A DNA stretch of 64,000 bases from the NCBI RefSeq assembly GCF_001592755.1, contig NZ_LUKF01000016.1:62001-126000 (forward strand). Reading direction: 5' to 3'. Made by a program: the position numbers and the translations under genes. The notes beneath the pieces were generated by a model, which was given only the letters and a program-made list of their open reading frames with translations, searched no databases and was not told where the DNA came from. Positions 34,428-43,673 of this stretch are shown here, piece after piece (the first letter of the stretch is position 1; each line of letters opens with the position of its first letter). The stretch comes from Bdellovibrio bacteriovorus. GTDB lineage: Bacteria > Bdellovibrionota > Bdellovibrionia > Bdellovibrionales > Bdellovibrionaceae.

Positions 34428-36146
34428 TTAGGAAAATTGCCATATTTCTTCTTTTTCATAGCCATTTTTCTGCACCCATTCCTTTAATTTTTTTTCCATA
34501 TCAGAAAAGCTAGCTGTGAGAATGGCCGTGTCTTCTTTAAGTATTCCTTCTTTAAGTTTTTGCATTTTTAAGTGGCCTTGTTCTTTTTTAAATTCTTCCG
34601 AAGTCATTTTTTTATGTGCGAAAAAAGGTTTATCTTCGGAGATCTCCTCATCGAAATAAGCTCTCTCAAAATCTGGAATACTAGATATTACTTCGGCCAA
34701 AACACCCAGCGTTTTCGCATGTTCAACTATCTCAAATATTTTCTCATTCTCTCTCCACATTGCATTGGCAATTGGTTTCTTTTTTCTAATTGCTTTAGGC
34801 GCGTCAGTATCGTGCATAATTATATATGGAGTTCCAAATTGATTTAAGATTTTCGCGAACAATACTAAATTTGCTTTTCCCATACAGTTGATTATCACGA
34901 GTTCATGTCTATGAAGTTCATCTTGAAATAGGTGACTAAAGACAGTAGCTTCTGTCTCTCCTTCAACAAGAATTACTTTTCTTGCGAAAAAGAATTCGTT
35001 AATCGTTGGATGACAACTTCGAATAATTCTTAAATTTTCTCTTTCGTCATCGGTAAAAGTATTTTCTTTTACTGAAAATGCGCTTGTTTCAGCATTGTTT
35101 TTAATAGCAACAATTGTGGTATGAGGCTTGGATACATCGATAAAAACCGGCGAGTGCGTTGCAGCCATTACTTGCCATCCATCCACCGAAGCAAGGCTAT
35201 AAAGTGCCTCTCTTGCAAGTCTTACTAACGGCGGGTGAAGAAATGACTCTGGTTCGTCGATGAGTAAAATTCTTGACTTATCTGCTTTAACTACGCTCTT
35301 TCCTTTTTTTAATTTTCCCTCTTCGGCCAATGCTGAAATCGCAGACCAAAGAAAAGTACGCTGAACTCCACTTCCCTGATTCGCCAATGCTATTCCTGTA
35401 TTTTTATCAGACGTTATTGTTAAGTAAGATCCCGTTCCAATAACCTTTTCGGCTTCAAACTTACCAGATCCAGGACTTAATTTAATTCTATAACCAGGAA
35501 AGACATTTTCTACTTTGGAAGAAATCAAATTACATACTTTATCAGCCTCTTCTTTTAACTGTTCCCCTAGTTGGTTCGTTAACGTATTTATTTCCTCTAC
35601 GATCTTACCAACATTAGCGGCATCAGACTTTATGGCAGTCTTGATAGCTTCAGTTAATAGACCTACAACAGCTTCCTCTATTTTCTCATGACCATCTGTT
35701 GCTTTAATCCTCAAAGGAACAGGTATTCTACTTACTAAAAGTGAATCCCATCCACCAACGCCTCCATCAATCCAGTCATTTTTTTTGGGGTCCCAGCTTT
35801 GCTTTTTTCCTGAAGAACCAGGGGTCTCCCAGATCCACCGTACTTTAATGCTATCATGTCCATCCTCATCCTTATATTTCCAGTTATCGCCAAGAGTTTT
35901 TAAATCTTCAGTCGTAACGTGCGAGAACTCACCAGCAATTATCACTGGAGAAAGGGGTTCTTTATTAAAAAATTTTTCTTTAGCTATGCCTTGTCCTGAA
36001 GATGCAAAAGCCTCATAAGCATCTAATATCGTAGATTTCCCCACGTTATTCGGTCCGACTAGAACCACAATATTATCGATCTTTATCTTGCATCCAGTAC
36101 TTCCGATTGGACCATAATTAGATATTTCCAACTTACTAAGTCTCAT
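34428..36146 (-). CDS. OLD-family ATP-dependent endonuclease (ATPase plus TOPRIM)
   Basis: 572 residues from the ATG at 36146, which has GGGAG five bases upstream. Walker A is VGPNNVGKST (residue about 35). The ABC-type signature region, Walker B ILLIDEPESFLHP and ATHSPVF follow. The C-terminal TOPRIM domain starts VILVEGETEATVF and contains IMHDTDAP, the acidic metal motifs. Class 1 OLD nucleases such as phage P2 Old act in antiphage defence. The gene is visibly richer in A+T than its neighbours and sits 37 bases from tRNA-Gln, as transferred genes often do. Confidence 0.88.
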   Translation of the reverse strand: MRLSKLEISNYGPIGSTGCKIKIDNIVVLVGPNNVGKSTILDAYEAFASSGQGIAKEKFFNKEPLSPVIIAGEFSHVTTEDLKTLGDNWKYKDEDGHDSIKVRWIWETPGSSGKKQSWDPKKNDWIDGGVGGWDSLLVSRIPVPLRIKATDGHEKIEEAVVGLLTEAIKTAIKSDAANVGKIVEEINTLTNQLGEQLKEEADKVCNLISSKVENVFPGYRIKLSPGSGKFEAEKVIGTGSYLTITSDKNTGIALANQGSGVQRTFLWSAISALAEEGKLKKGKSVVKADKSRILLIDEPESFLHPPLVRLAREALYSLASVDGWQVMAATHSPVFIDVSKPHTTIVAIKNNAETSAFSVKENTFTDDERENLRIIRSCHPTINEFFFARKVILVEGETEATVFSHLFQDELHRHELVIINCMGKANLVLFAKILNQFGTPYIIMHDTDAPKAIRKKKPIANAMWRENEKIFEIVEHAKTLGVLAEVISSIPDFERAYFDEEISEDKPFFAHKKMTSEEFKKEQGHLKMQKLKEGILKEDTAILTASFSDMEKKLKEWVQKNGYEKEEIWQFS

Positions 36147-36280
36147 ACAATCTCCCAAACATATGTGGATAAACAGATTTGTATGTTATTAAAAATAATA
36201 ATTTGTTTGCATCAATTTCAGAAAAGACTGGCCCTTAACTAGACATAGTTTAGTCATTTAATTTTAAAACTTTGCAGGCC

Positions 36281-36333
36281 CCGGCTTCGGGACGAAAAAG
36301 CGTGACGCTTTTTCGTGGGAGGAGCCGAGCCGG
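36281..36333. other. GC-rich nested stem structure downstream of the OLD region
   Basis: An inner perfect 11-bp stem, ACGAAAAAGCG (36292-36302), TGA, CGCTTTTTCGT (36306-36316), is enclosed by an outer stem, CCGGCTTCGG (36281-36290) with CCGAGCCGG (36325-36333), with one bulge. Its GC content contrasts with the AT-rich flanks. It may be a mobile palindromic repeat, a small RNA or a terminator. No second copy is seen in the window. Confidence 0.5.
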
Positions 36334-36407
36334 CGGTGATAATTCAGAGGAGATTAGAATAAGGAGCTTCTGACTCAAAGCCAGAGATCTAAAATCTATT
36401 TTCAGAA

Positions 36408-36770
36408 CTAAAAAGAAGGCTTAAGAACAGCAAGCCCAATAGCCACTGACGAAAGAATCAAAATTACTCCGTAGTGAATCGCGACGAACTTGGGCTTCTT
36501 CTTAATAGCGAACGCAACCAATCCAAGAAGAATCCAACATGCCGTCTTTGCTTGCGCCCAGTTGGGAAAATTCTCGTGCATACCTAGAACTCCAACCAAC
36601 TTGAACGCTGTCACAAAAACTAAGATCCAACTAATGCCGTGGGTGATGAAGCCCCATTTGCGAAGAGCGTTTTTGCCGCCGATCCAGCATCCGCCGATTA
36701 TAAATCCCAGGCTGACAACAAGGGCCGCGATACTGATGATATGAAGTGTTTTATACGTTAAATATTCCAT
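36408..36770 (-). CDS. Four-helix membrane protein of unknown function, SoxR-controlled
   Basis: 120 residues with four hydrophobic segments (about 8-28, 38-58, 72-90, 97-116). I recognise no family. AGAGGTCC precedes the ATG. A consensus SoxR box lies in a promoter with a 19-base spacer 38 bases upstream (36799-36829) and the SoxR gene is next door, so expression is expected to be induced by redox-active compounds. In size and topology it recalls membrane proteins found in SoxR regulons, such as MexG, without clear sequence similarity. Confidence 0.72.
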   Translation of the reverse strand: MEYLTYKTLHIISIAALVVSLGFIIGGCWIGGKNALRKWGFITHGISWILVFVTAFKLVGVLGMHENFPNWAQAKTACWILLGLVAFAIKKKPKFVAIHYGVILILSSVAIGLAVLKPSF

Positions 36771-36798
36771 GAAGGACCTCTCTAGTTAATGAAGGTCC

Positions 36799-36829
36799 AC
36801 TCTAAAACCTCAGGTTAACTTGAGGTCAA
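36799..36829 (-). promoter_or_regulatory. SoxR-dependent promoter with SoxR box
   Basis: The plus strand reads CCTCAGGTTAACTTGAGG (36808-36825), a near-consensus SoxR box. On the minus strand, TTGACC (36824-36829) and TAGAGT (36799-36804) are separated by exactly 19 bases, the overlong spacer that MerR-family activators such as SoxR untwist. It drives the four-helix membrane gene. Confidence 0.88.
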
Positions 36830-36858
36830 GATACAAAAAGCTGCGGTGATACGTTCCT

Positions 36859-37305
36859 TTAGAGAAGAGCGGCACCGGGACCTTTTTTCGCTAATCTGTC
36901 TTTTGGATTTCTTAAGGGGCATTCTTTTAGAGACAAACATCCGCAACCAATGCAACTATTCAGCTGATTTTTCAGCTTCGTCATGTGCGTGATTCTTTCT
37001 TCAAGATCTTTTTTCCATTTCGTTGATATCTTTTGCCAGTCGGCTTGGGAGGGTGACCGATCTTGAGGCAACAGTTTCAAGGTTTCTGCGATTTCCAGAA
37101 GAGAAAATCCAACACTTTGCGCCGCTTTAATTATGGCAACCACGCGCAACATGCCTCGAGGAAAGCGTCTTTGATTGCCTTCCGTGCGCCATGATTTGAT
37201 CAGGCCTTTTTCTTCATAAAAATGAATAGCAGATACAGGAACGCCGGATCTTTTCGATAGCTCTCCAACACTCAGTGTTTGCCCTAATTCATTTGCGCCA
37301 GACAT
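36859..37305 (-). CDS. soxR: Redox-sensitive MerR-family activator SoxR
   Basis: 148 residues. A MerR winged-helix domain (LSVGELSKRSGVPVSAIHFY, then NQRRFPRG) is followed by a dimerisation helix and the 2Fe-2S motif, C118, C121, C123 and C129 (CxxCxCxxxxxC), the exact spacing of E. coli SoxR. It senses redox-active compounds through cluster oxidation. A second SoxR box lies immediately before its start codon, implying autoregulation. The neighbouring membrane gene is the visible target. Confidence 0.96.
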   Translation of the reverse strand: MSGANELGQTLSVGELSKRSGVPVSAIHFYEEKGLIKSWRTEGNQRRFPRGMLRVVAIIKAAQSVGFSLLEIAETLKLLPQDRSPSQADWQKISTKWKKDLEERITHMTKLKNQLNSCIGCGCLSLKECPLRNPKDRLAKKGPGAALL

Positions 37306-37310
37306 GCCAA

Positions 37311-37328
37311 CCTCAACTTTACTTGAGG
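37311..37328 (-). promoter_or_regulatory. soxR: SoxR box at the soxR start
   Basis: CCTCAACTTTACTTGAGG, an imperfect palindrome close to the SoxR consensus, only five bases from the soxR ATG at 37305. Its left half (GAGG on the minus strand) also provides the only plausible ribosome-binding site, so bound SoxR or its box may repress its own synthesis. Confidence 0.8.
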
Positions 37329-37365
37329 TTTAGCATGCTCGCCCTGGTTCCTCCAGCAAAAACGC

Positions 37366-38925
37366 TTAAACAGTTTCCGGCTTAAGACTTATCTCTCTGG
37401 CTTCCTCACCGTGACTCGAGTTCAGGGGCGTCGGTTCAGGGTAAAGATCCTGATAGGTTTTAATGTGATTCTCATCGATGCGCTTGTACAAGTCCGCGCG
37501 GCTGAGATCTTGATGTCTTGAGAATCCCATCGCGCCGATAATATGCGCCACTGTTCCCAGGGTTTCGCCGTGGAAATTCTTAACACGTTCGCGCTTCGTG
37601 GGAACGTGAAGACCTTTTACCAAATTTGGATCTTGTGTTGCTACTCCCGTCGGGCATTTGTTGTTGTTGCAGCGAAGGGCCTGAATACAACCCAAGGCCA
37701 ACAACATCGAGCGAGCCGCATAAGTGGCATCAGCACCAATACAAAGAAGCTTCACGATATCAAACGCCGTCGTGATTTTTCCTGTCGCCAATACTTTTAC
37801 TTTATCGCGCACGCCAAATTTTTTAAGAGTATCTACGACAATCACCAAAGCGTCGATGCCGGGCATACCCATGTAGTTTGAAAATTCCAAAGGCGCAGCA
37901 CCCGTCCCACCTTCAGCTCCGTCAACGGCGATGAAGTCAGGATAAGAATTCTTTTTCGCCATTAGCGACACCAGCTCTTCAAATTCTCTGCGATGCCCTA
38001 AGCATAGTTTAATACCGACGGGTTTTCCGCCGGAAAGTTCGCGCAAGGTTTCAATGAAGGTCAACATCTCTGCGGCATCGTGGAAAGCACTATGTCCCGG
38101 AGGAGAAATCACGTCTTTCCCTAAAGGAACGTTACGAATATTTGCGATCTCTTGCGTGACTTTCTTTCCCGATAAGATCCCGCCATGCCCCGGCTTAGCA
38201 CCCTGAGAGAGCTTAATCTCAATCATCTTCACATGAGGGTGTCGCGAATTCTTTTTGAAAAGCTCGGGATCAAAAACGCCGTCATGAGTGCGGCAACCGA
38301 AATAACCTGTTCCAATTTGCCAAATGAGATCTCCACCCATTTCTAAGTGATACGGAGAAATACCACCTTCCCCCGTGTTATGAGCGAAGTCGCCATCTTT
38401 AGCGCCGCCATTCAAAGATAGAATCGCGTTCGTCGAAAGAGAACCAAAGCTCATTGCAGAGATATTTAGTAAAGATAATGAGTAAGGCTGTTTACATTTT
38501 TCTCCGCCCACCATGATGCGCAGATCTTTTTCACTGACATGTTTGGGATACATGGAGTGAGTCACAAACTCATAACCTTGTTTATAAACATCGTGCTGAG
38601 TTCCAAACGGAACAGTGTCTAAAACTTTTTTGGCGCGCTGATAAACCACCGAACGTTGTTCACGACTGAACGGGCGGCCGTCTGTATTTGACTCGATAAA
38701 GTACTGATTGATCTCGGGGCGAATCGATTCCAAAAGATAACGAAAATGCCCAAAGACCGGAAAGTTTGACTTGATCGCATGACGAGTTTGACGAATATCG
38801 CGAATACCCAAGGCGAAAAAGGGAACGAAAAAGAAGAGAGATAACAACCCGATCGTCCAATAGAAATAAAATAAAACGTTCAACGCACACACGACCACAA
38901 GGGCGATGTAAAACTCTTTTCTCAT
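37366..38925 (-). CDS. FMN-binding glutamate-synthase-like protein, membrane-anchored
   Basis: 519 residues. Two N-terminal hydrophobic segments (residues about 6-45) precede a glutamate synthase alpha-subunit barrel: SLLNISAMSFGSLSTNAI, GEGGISPYHL, IEIKLSQGAKPGHGG, AVDGAEGGTGAAP for FMN binding, and CIQALRCNNNKC for the 3Fe-4S cluster. It lacks the amidotransferase domain, so the true reaction is unknown. Stand-alone proteins of this kind are widespread. Confidence 0.88.
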   Translation of the reverse strand: MRKEFYIALVVVCALNVLFYFYWTIGLLSLFFFVPFFALGIRDIRQTRHAIKSNFPVFGHFRYLLESIRPEINQYFIESNTDGRPFSREQRSVVYQRAKKVLDTVPFGTQHDVYKQGYEFVTHSMYPKHVSEKDLRIMVGGEKCKQPYSLSLLNISAMSFGSLSTNAILSLNGGAKDGDFAHNTGEGGISPYHLEMGGDLIWQIGTGYFGCRTHDGVFDPELFKKNSRHPHVKMIEIKLSQGAKPGHGGILSGKKVTQEIANIRNVPLGKDVISPPGHSAFHDAAEMLTFIETLRELSGGKPVGIKLCLGHRREFEELVSLMAKKNSYPDFIAVDGAEGGTGAAPLEFSNYMGMPGIDALVIVVDTLKKFGVRDKVKVLATGKITTAFDIVKLLCIGADATYAARSMLLALGCIQALRCNNNKCPTGVATQDPNLVKGLHVPTKRERVKNFHGETLGTVAHIIGAMGFSRHQDLSRADLYKRIDENHIKTYQDLYPEPTPLNSSHGEEAREISLKPETV

Positions 38926-39295
38926 TATTGAGCCTCGAAATTATGTATCTCTAAAACAATTGCGAAATCTTCAAAGCCCAGTATATAAAACTTTGGCGGA
39001 TAAAGACAGTCACTTGGACTTAGGCTGTGCGCAGCGCCTTCGGATCCGAACTTCATTCAAGAATTCGCAGTTTACGTCGTGCTGCACCACCACCGCACCA
39101 TATCAGTTCATCAGTTTTCTGTGGTGTTCCAGATCCAGTCTATCGCGGAACGCAAAATATCCTTTCCGCAGCGCTATAAGATTTCAAACGATGACGTCCT
39201 ATTTTGAGACGTAGAAATTACCAAATTAAAATCCCCTTTCCCCACCTATTGCCTAATAAGGCCCCCATAACTACCCGATAAGTAATCATATATTT
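38926..39295. other. 370-base intergenic region without a supported gene
   Basis: Lies between the divergent glutamate-synthase-like and Kelch genes. It holds short open frames without ribosome-binding sites or recognisable products. AT-rich stretches near 39220-39295 may contain the Kelch promoter. I see no repeat or RNA structure. Confidence 0.5.
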
Positions 39296-42200
39296 ATGAG
39301 GAACGTATCCGGTACCGTCCTTGGGACAATCATGTTGGTTCTTTTGCCGCTGTTGAGTGGTTGTACTTTGGAAGTCCAAATCGACTCCGCTGATGAAGTC
39401 GTTTTTCCTAGTCTTGATACAACAATAAACTCGTCTAAGCCTTCCAGAAATCATTATCCTTCGATTAAAAGAGCTTTAAATACCGCAACCACTTTATTGA
39501 ATAAAAAAATTCTTGTAGCTGGTGGCGCCTACGATACCTCTCCCATCCCGGCTACGACTGCACTTACTAGCGTAGAGCTTTATGATCCAGAAACAGGAGT
39601 TTGGTCACAAGCCGAAAATCTTCCGCAGGCAAGATTGAACCACACCGCCACTTTACTTCAAGACGGAAAAGTTCTGCTAATTGGTGGAACTACGGCTAAC
39701 GACGGCTCCGCTTGTCTAAACACCACGGCCATATATGACCCGACTTCAGGCACCTGGAGTACGGCCGCATCTTTAACGACCGGCCGTTGTTATCACACGG
39801 CGACTCTTTTAGAAGATGGCCGTGTTGTCGTTATGGGTGGACGAACGACCAACACCAACGTTCTTACAACTTCGAATTACAGCAGTTCTGTCGAGATTTA
39901 TAATCCTGGAACCAATACGTGGACGTCGGCGGCGGCGATGTCGGCGGCGCGCGCTTATCACAGCGCGGTTTTACTAAAGAACGGAAAAATTCTTGTCGTC
40001 GGAGGACGAAACACTTCTACTCTTCTCACAACGGCACTTTACAATCCGAGCGGCAACTCGTGGGCTGCAGGCCAGTCGCTAACTAAATCCAGAAAAGATC
40101 ACACGGCCACCCGGCTTCCAGATGGAAAGGTTGTTATTATCGGCGGAGTCGATGGCACGACCGCACTCACTGACACTACGATCTTTGATCCGACATTGGG
40201 GGTTAATGGAACTTTTTCAGACGGGGCCCCGTTAAGCGTCGTTCGCAAATCTCACACAGCGACTCTTGTCGGGGATAAAATTTTTGTTGTCGGTGGAGGA
40301 ACAGCTACCACGGCTTACAAAGACACGCTGATGTATAATCCATCGACGAATCAATGGAGCACTTTAGATGATCTGGAAGTTGGCCCCCGCATTTTCCACA
40401 CAGCGAATATTGCTGGAAAATATTTAGTGGTTCTAGGCGGAATTCCCTCACCAAGCACTACCGCATCTGTTCACGCCACACCTGAAAAATTGGATCTTTC
40501 TGCTTATGTGTGGAAATCAGAAGCCTCAATGTCGGTGGATCGCTTCATTCCTGCTGCGGCACTTTTGAAAAATGGAAAAGTATTAGTCGCTGGTGGTTTA
40601 TCAACGGCTCCAACGTTTGTGTATCAAGCCTCCAGTGAAATCTTTGATCCTTCTACCAATACTTGGAGTGCAGCGGCTTCCCTTCCCGCAGCACGTGTGC
40701 GCAGTACAGCCACTGTTCTTTCTAATGGCAAAGTCTTGGTAGTTGGCGGTCAAGACGGCGCAGGTACTTTTAATTCGAGTGTCATTTATGATTCCGATTC
40801 TGATACTTGGAGTTCAGGACCCTCCATGTCTCACTATCGCTCTGCACATACCGCGACACTTTTACCGAATGGAAAAGTTCTGATCATCGGTGGTACTGGC
40901 GATATGGGTGGTACGTCCCTTCCCGCCCCCGCTGAAATTTACGATCCCACGACAAACTCGTGGAGCTTAACTCCGAATATGCCCACTCCTAGTTACTTCC
41001 ACACCGCGACGCTGGTACCTGATGGGACAGGTGGAAAAGTTTTTGTCATTGGCGGATCATCGACCACCTTTTTAGCGTCATTGCAAATTTACGATATCGC
41101 TTCGAACTCTTGGTCCGTGGCAGCCTCTCTGACGGAAGCGCGATCGGGCCATACTGTGACATATTTAAATGGAAAACTTATTGTGGCCGGGGGTTACAGT
41201 CCTTCGGGCGCCTTAAGCTCAGTTGAGATCTATGATATCGCAAGCAACACTTGGAGTGCAGGCGCTTCGCTTTTAGTGGCGCGAAATGCCGCAGGAGCTA
41301 TCGCACTGGCGAGTGGAAAAGTATTAGTGATTGGTGGTCAATCCACAACTGGTGCCGGCCTTGTCAGTTCTGAAATTTATGATCCTGCTACTAACACATG
41401 GACGATGGATCAAAGAACTCTCAATGAAGGCCGAGCGATGTCTCCTATTTTCACGTTGAATGACGGCCGTCTTCTTCTCGTCGGTGGCGCAGATCCAGCA
41501 AATGCCATGGCCACGGTTGAGTCTTACAGTCTTAGCCCGATGACTTCTCCAGAATGGAAAGCTCCATCACTTTTAACAGGCAGATCTTATCACACGGCGA
41601 CCTTGCTGAACGATGGCCGAGTGTTCGTCGCTGGCGGAGTTGAAGGCGCAAATCCTGCAACAAGCACGAGGATATATACGCCTTCTTCGAACACGTGGAC
41701 GACGGGACCGAATCTTTCCACGTTCCGCGGATATCACACGGCGACACTTTTAACTTCGGGAAAAGTATTTATCGCGGGCGGAATGAATGCGAACAACGAT
41801 GCAATCCAGACTGCTGACGTGTATGATCCAAACACGAACTCGATCACAACGATAAACATGGTCGTACCTCGCATGCTCCATTCGGCAATCCCTTTGCCTG
41901 GAGGGAAAGTTCTTGTTTCGGGTGGGACCAACAATATCACATCTATAACTACCAAAAATGAAATTTGTGATCCCGCTCTAGGCTCCTGCACGGCTTCCTC
42001 GGATCGCCCTAATGGTTCTTACGATCTCGCCGTTGCCTTAAAGACAGGGGAATATTTATTTGTAGGCCCTTTTGGAGTTAATCTTTATCAGCCTCTTACT
42101 GATACGTGGACTGCGGCGGCTTCAATGACCTCACCGCGCGCTTACCATACGGCAATCACATTGGCCTCTGGAAAAGTTCTGGCTCTGGGAGGAGTGGATG

Positions 42201-42547
42201 TGAGCACCGGCAACCCCACAACCACGACGGAGATTTATGATCCTACCACAAACTCCTGGAGTGCTGGTCCTTCCTTGGATGCGGCACTGCTCTTTCCGGT
42301 AGCAAATCTTCTGTCTTCCGGCGAAGTCGTGCTTACGGGCGGCTTGGTCGGCATTTCAACGACGTCCGATAAAAATGTTCGCGTGTATGACCCAGTAGCA
42401 AATCGGTGGACGTTAGCGCAGCCATTGAAAGAAGCTCGCAGTCATCACACGGCGACGCTTTTAAAAAACGGACATCTGATGGTCTATGGAGGAGAGAATT
42501 CCACCTTTGGCGCTCTCCCCTTCTGGGAACAAGTTTTTGAACCTTAG
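39296..42547 (+). CDS. Giant Kelch-repeat lipoprotein
   Basis: 1083 residues. The N-terminus ends in the lipobox LLSGC (about residue 22). The remainder is built from 21 Kelch motifs of the form GKVLVIGG, spaced roughly 45-55 residues, each with a YDP.TN.W and an HTATLL element. The 18th is degenerate (EYLFVGP). 21 motifs would fit three seven-bladed beta-propellers. Kelch propellers bind proteins or glycans. The lipoprotein form suggests an envelope or cell-surface location. A shared terminator follows. Confidence 0.9.
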   Translation: MRNVSGTVLGTIMLVLLPLLSGCTLEVQIDSADEVVFPSLDTTINSSKPSRNHYPSIKRALNTATTLLNKKILVAGGAYDTSPIPATTALTSVELYDPETGVWSQAENLPQARLNHTATLLQDGKVLLIGGTTANDGSACLNTTAIYDPTSGTWSTAASLTTGRCYHTATLLEDGRVVVMGGRTTNTNVLTTSNYSSSVEIYNPGTNTWTSAAAMSAARAYHSAVLLKNGKILVVGGRNTSTLLTTALYNPSGNSWAAGQSLTKSRKDHTATRLPDGKVVIIGGVDGTTALTDTTIFDPTLGVNGTFSDGAPLSVVRKSHTATLVGDKIFVVGGGTATTAYKDTLMYNPSTNQWSTLDDLEVGPRIFHTANIAGKYLVVLGGIPSPSTTASVHATPEKLDLSAYVWKSEASMSVDRFIPAAALLKNGKVLVAGGLSTAPTFVYQASSEIFDPSTNTWSAAASLPAARVRSTATVLSNGKVLVVGGQDGAGTFNSSVIYDSDSDTWSSGPSMSHYRSAHTATLLPNGKVLIIGGTGDMGGTSLPAPAEIYDPTTNSWSLTPNMPTPSYFHTATLVPDGTGGKVFVIGGSSTTFLASLQIYDIASNSWSVAASLTEARSGHTVTYLNGKLIVAGGYSPSGALSSVEIYDIASNTWSAGASLLVARNAAGAIALASGKVLVIGGQSTTGAGLVSSEIYDPATNTWTMDQRTLNEGRAMSPIFTLNDGRLLLVGGADPANAMATVESYSLSPMTSPEWKAPSLLTGRSYHTATLLNDGRVFVAGGVEGANPATSTRIYTPSSNTWTTGPNLSTFRGYHTATLLTSGKVFIAGGMNANNDAIQTADVYDPNTNSITTINMVVPRMLHSAIPLPGGKVLVSGGTNNITSITTKNEICDPALGSCTASSDRPNGSYDLAVALKTGEYLFVGPFGVNLYQPLTDTWTAAASMTSPRAYHTAITLASGKVLALGGVDVSTGNPTTTTEIYDPTTNSWSAGPSLDAALLFPVANLLSSGEVVLTGGLVGISTTSDKNVRVYDPVANRWTLAQPLKEARSHHTATLLKNGHLMVYGGENSTFGALPFWEQVFEP

Positions 42548-42565
42548 CCAATGCACAAGACAAAT

Positions 42566-42597
42566 AAAAAGCCGCTTCTTTTTCAAGAGCGGCTTTT
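42566..42597. terminator. Bidirectional terminator between convergent Kelch and binding-protein genes
   Basis: AAAAGCCGCT and AGCGGCTTTT surround a T-rich loop, with A before and T after. Confidence 0.85.
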
Positions 42598-42620
42598 CCA
42601 AGCTAGCAAAAAATGAATAA

Positions 42621-43616
42621 TTATTTGTAACCGACTTTATTCATCAACTCTTTTGCTTTCGGAGCTTTTTCAGCGATCGTTCCAACGTTTGTTGTATCTT
42701 CAACGAATGCGCCGAAGTTGATCAATGTTGGAGCAATTTCAGCTGTGCGGTTCGATGGGTATTGGCTGAAACCGTTAGCTACAACTTCTTGAACTTTTTT
42801 AGAAGCAAGGTACTCAAGTAGCATGTTGGCTTCTTTCAAGTTTTTGGAAGCTTTCGTGATACCGATACCAACGCCGTTGATATGCGCACCAACGTCTTTT
42901 TGGTTTGAGAAGAAAGGTTTCACTGGGAAACTTGGGTTGTCACGAACAAGAGGAGCCAAATAGTAAGTGTTCGCAATACCTACAGAGCAAGTTCCGCTCG
43001 CGATAGCGTGGATAAGATCTGTATCACCTTTGATTGGATCAAGGGCTAAGTTATTCACCCAACCCGCAAAGATCTTTTCAGTTCTGTCTTCACCTAAGTG
43101 GTGAACGAATGAAGCACCCAAGGCTTCGTTGTAAGAGTTGTTAGAAGTTCTTAGGCAAAGGTGCCCTTCCCATTTAGAATCAGCCAAGTCTTCATACGTT
43201 GACAAGTCTGCTGGGTTTACTTTGTTCGTGTTGTACATGATCACGCGGGCGCGATAGAAAATCAAAAACCATCTGTTGTTCGCATCAATCAAGTGAGCAG
43301 GGATGTTTTGCGTAACATACGGAGCATTGAAAGCTTGCAAAAGACCTTTGCTGTCCGCTTGTCCTAGGTAAACGATGTCTTTATCAAGATATAAGTCCGC
43401 TGGTGTGTTCGCGCCTTCAGCGGCAAGACGATTTACAAGATCCGTTGAACCAGCATTTACCACTTCCACTTGGATACCAGTAGCTTGAGTGAAGGGAGCA
43501 AAGATAGGTCCCAAACGAGCACCGTCGTAAGAAGAGTAAACGACCAATTTATCAGTTTTAGCGAAGCTGACACTTGCAATTAGGGACAAAAGAACGCCAA
43601 CAATCAATTTTGACAT
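42621..43616 (-). CDS. Ferric-iron-type ABC transporter substrate-binding protein
   Basis: 331 residues from the ATG at 43616 (AAAGGA upstream), which starts the signal peptide MSKLIVGVLLSLIASVSFA; a longer frame adds 14 polar residues. The mature protein has FbpA/IdiA features: LVVYSSYDGARLGPIFAPF, PADLYLDKDIVYL and the Tyr-Tyr pair in IANTYYLAPL typical of ferric ion ligation. No permease or ATPase gene is near, so it must serve a distant transporter. The match to iron, not another ligand, is by family. Confidence 0.87.
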   Translation of the reverse strand: MSKLIVGVLLSLIASVSFAKTDKLVVYSSYDGARLGPIFAPFTQATGIQVEVVNAGSTDLVNRLAAEGANTPADLYLDKDIVYLGQADSKGLLQAFNAPYVTQNIPAHLIDANNRWFLIFYRARVIMYNTNKVNPADLSTYEDLADSKWEGHLCLRTSNNSYNEALGASFVHHLGEDRTEKIFAGWVNNLALDPIKGDTDLIHAIASGTCSVGIANTYYLAPLVRDNPSFPVKPFFSNQKDVGAHINGVGIGITKASKNLKEANMLLEYLASKKVQEVVANGFSQYPSNRTAEIAPTLINFGAFVEDTTNVGTIAEKAPKAKELMNKVGYK

Positions 43617-43673
43617 GACAGATTTCCTTTCACTTTGTGTTGGCGGGTTGTCGGCCATATAAGCGTGAAAGTC

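Noticed and set aside
36147-36400. Direct repeat of the tRNA-Gln 3' end as an attachment site
   Set aside because: I read through this region for GCAGGTTCGAGTCCTGC or CTACCCCATCCA and found no copy.
38960-39214. 84-codon frame in the intergenic region
   Set aside because: No ribosome-binding site, unbalanced composition and no recognisable domain.
20573-42547. CRISPR-like or satellite repeats in the fibre and Kelch genes
   Set aside because: The repeats are protein-level (diverged, in frame), without equal spacers or identical DNA units.
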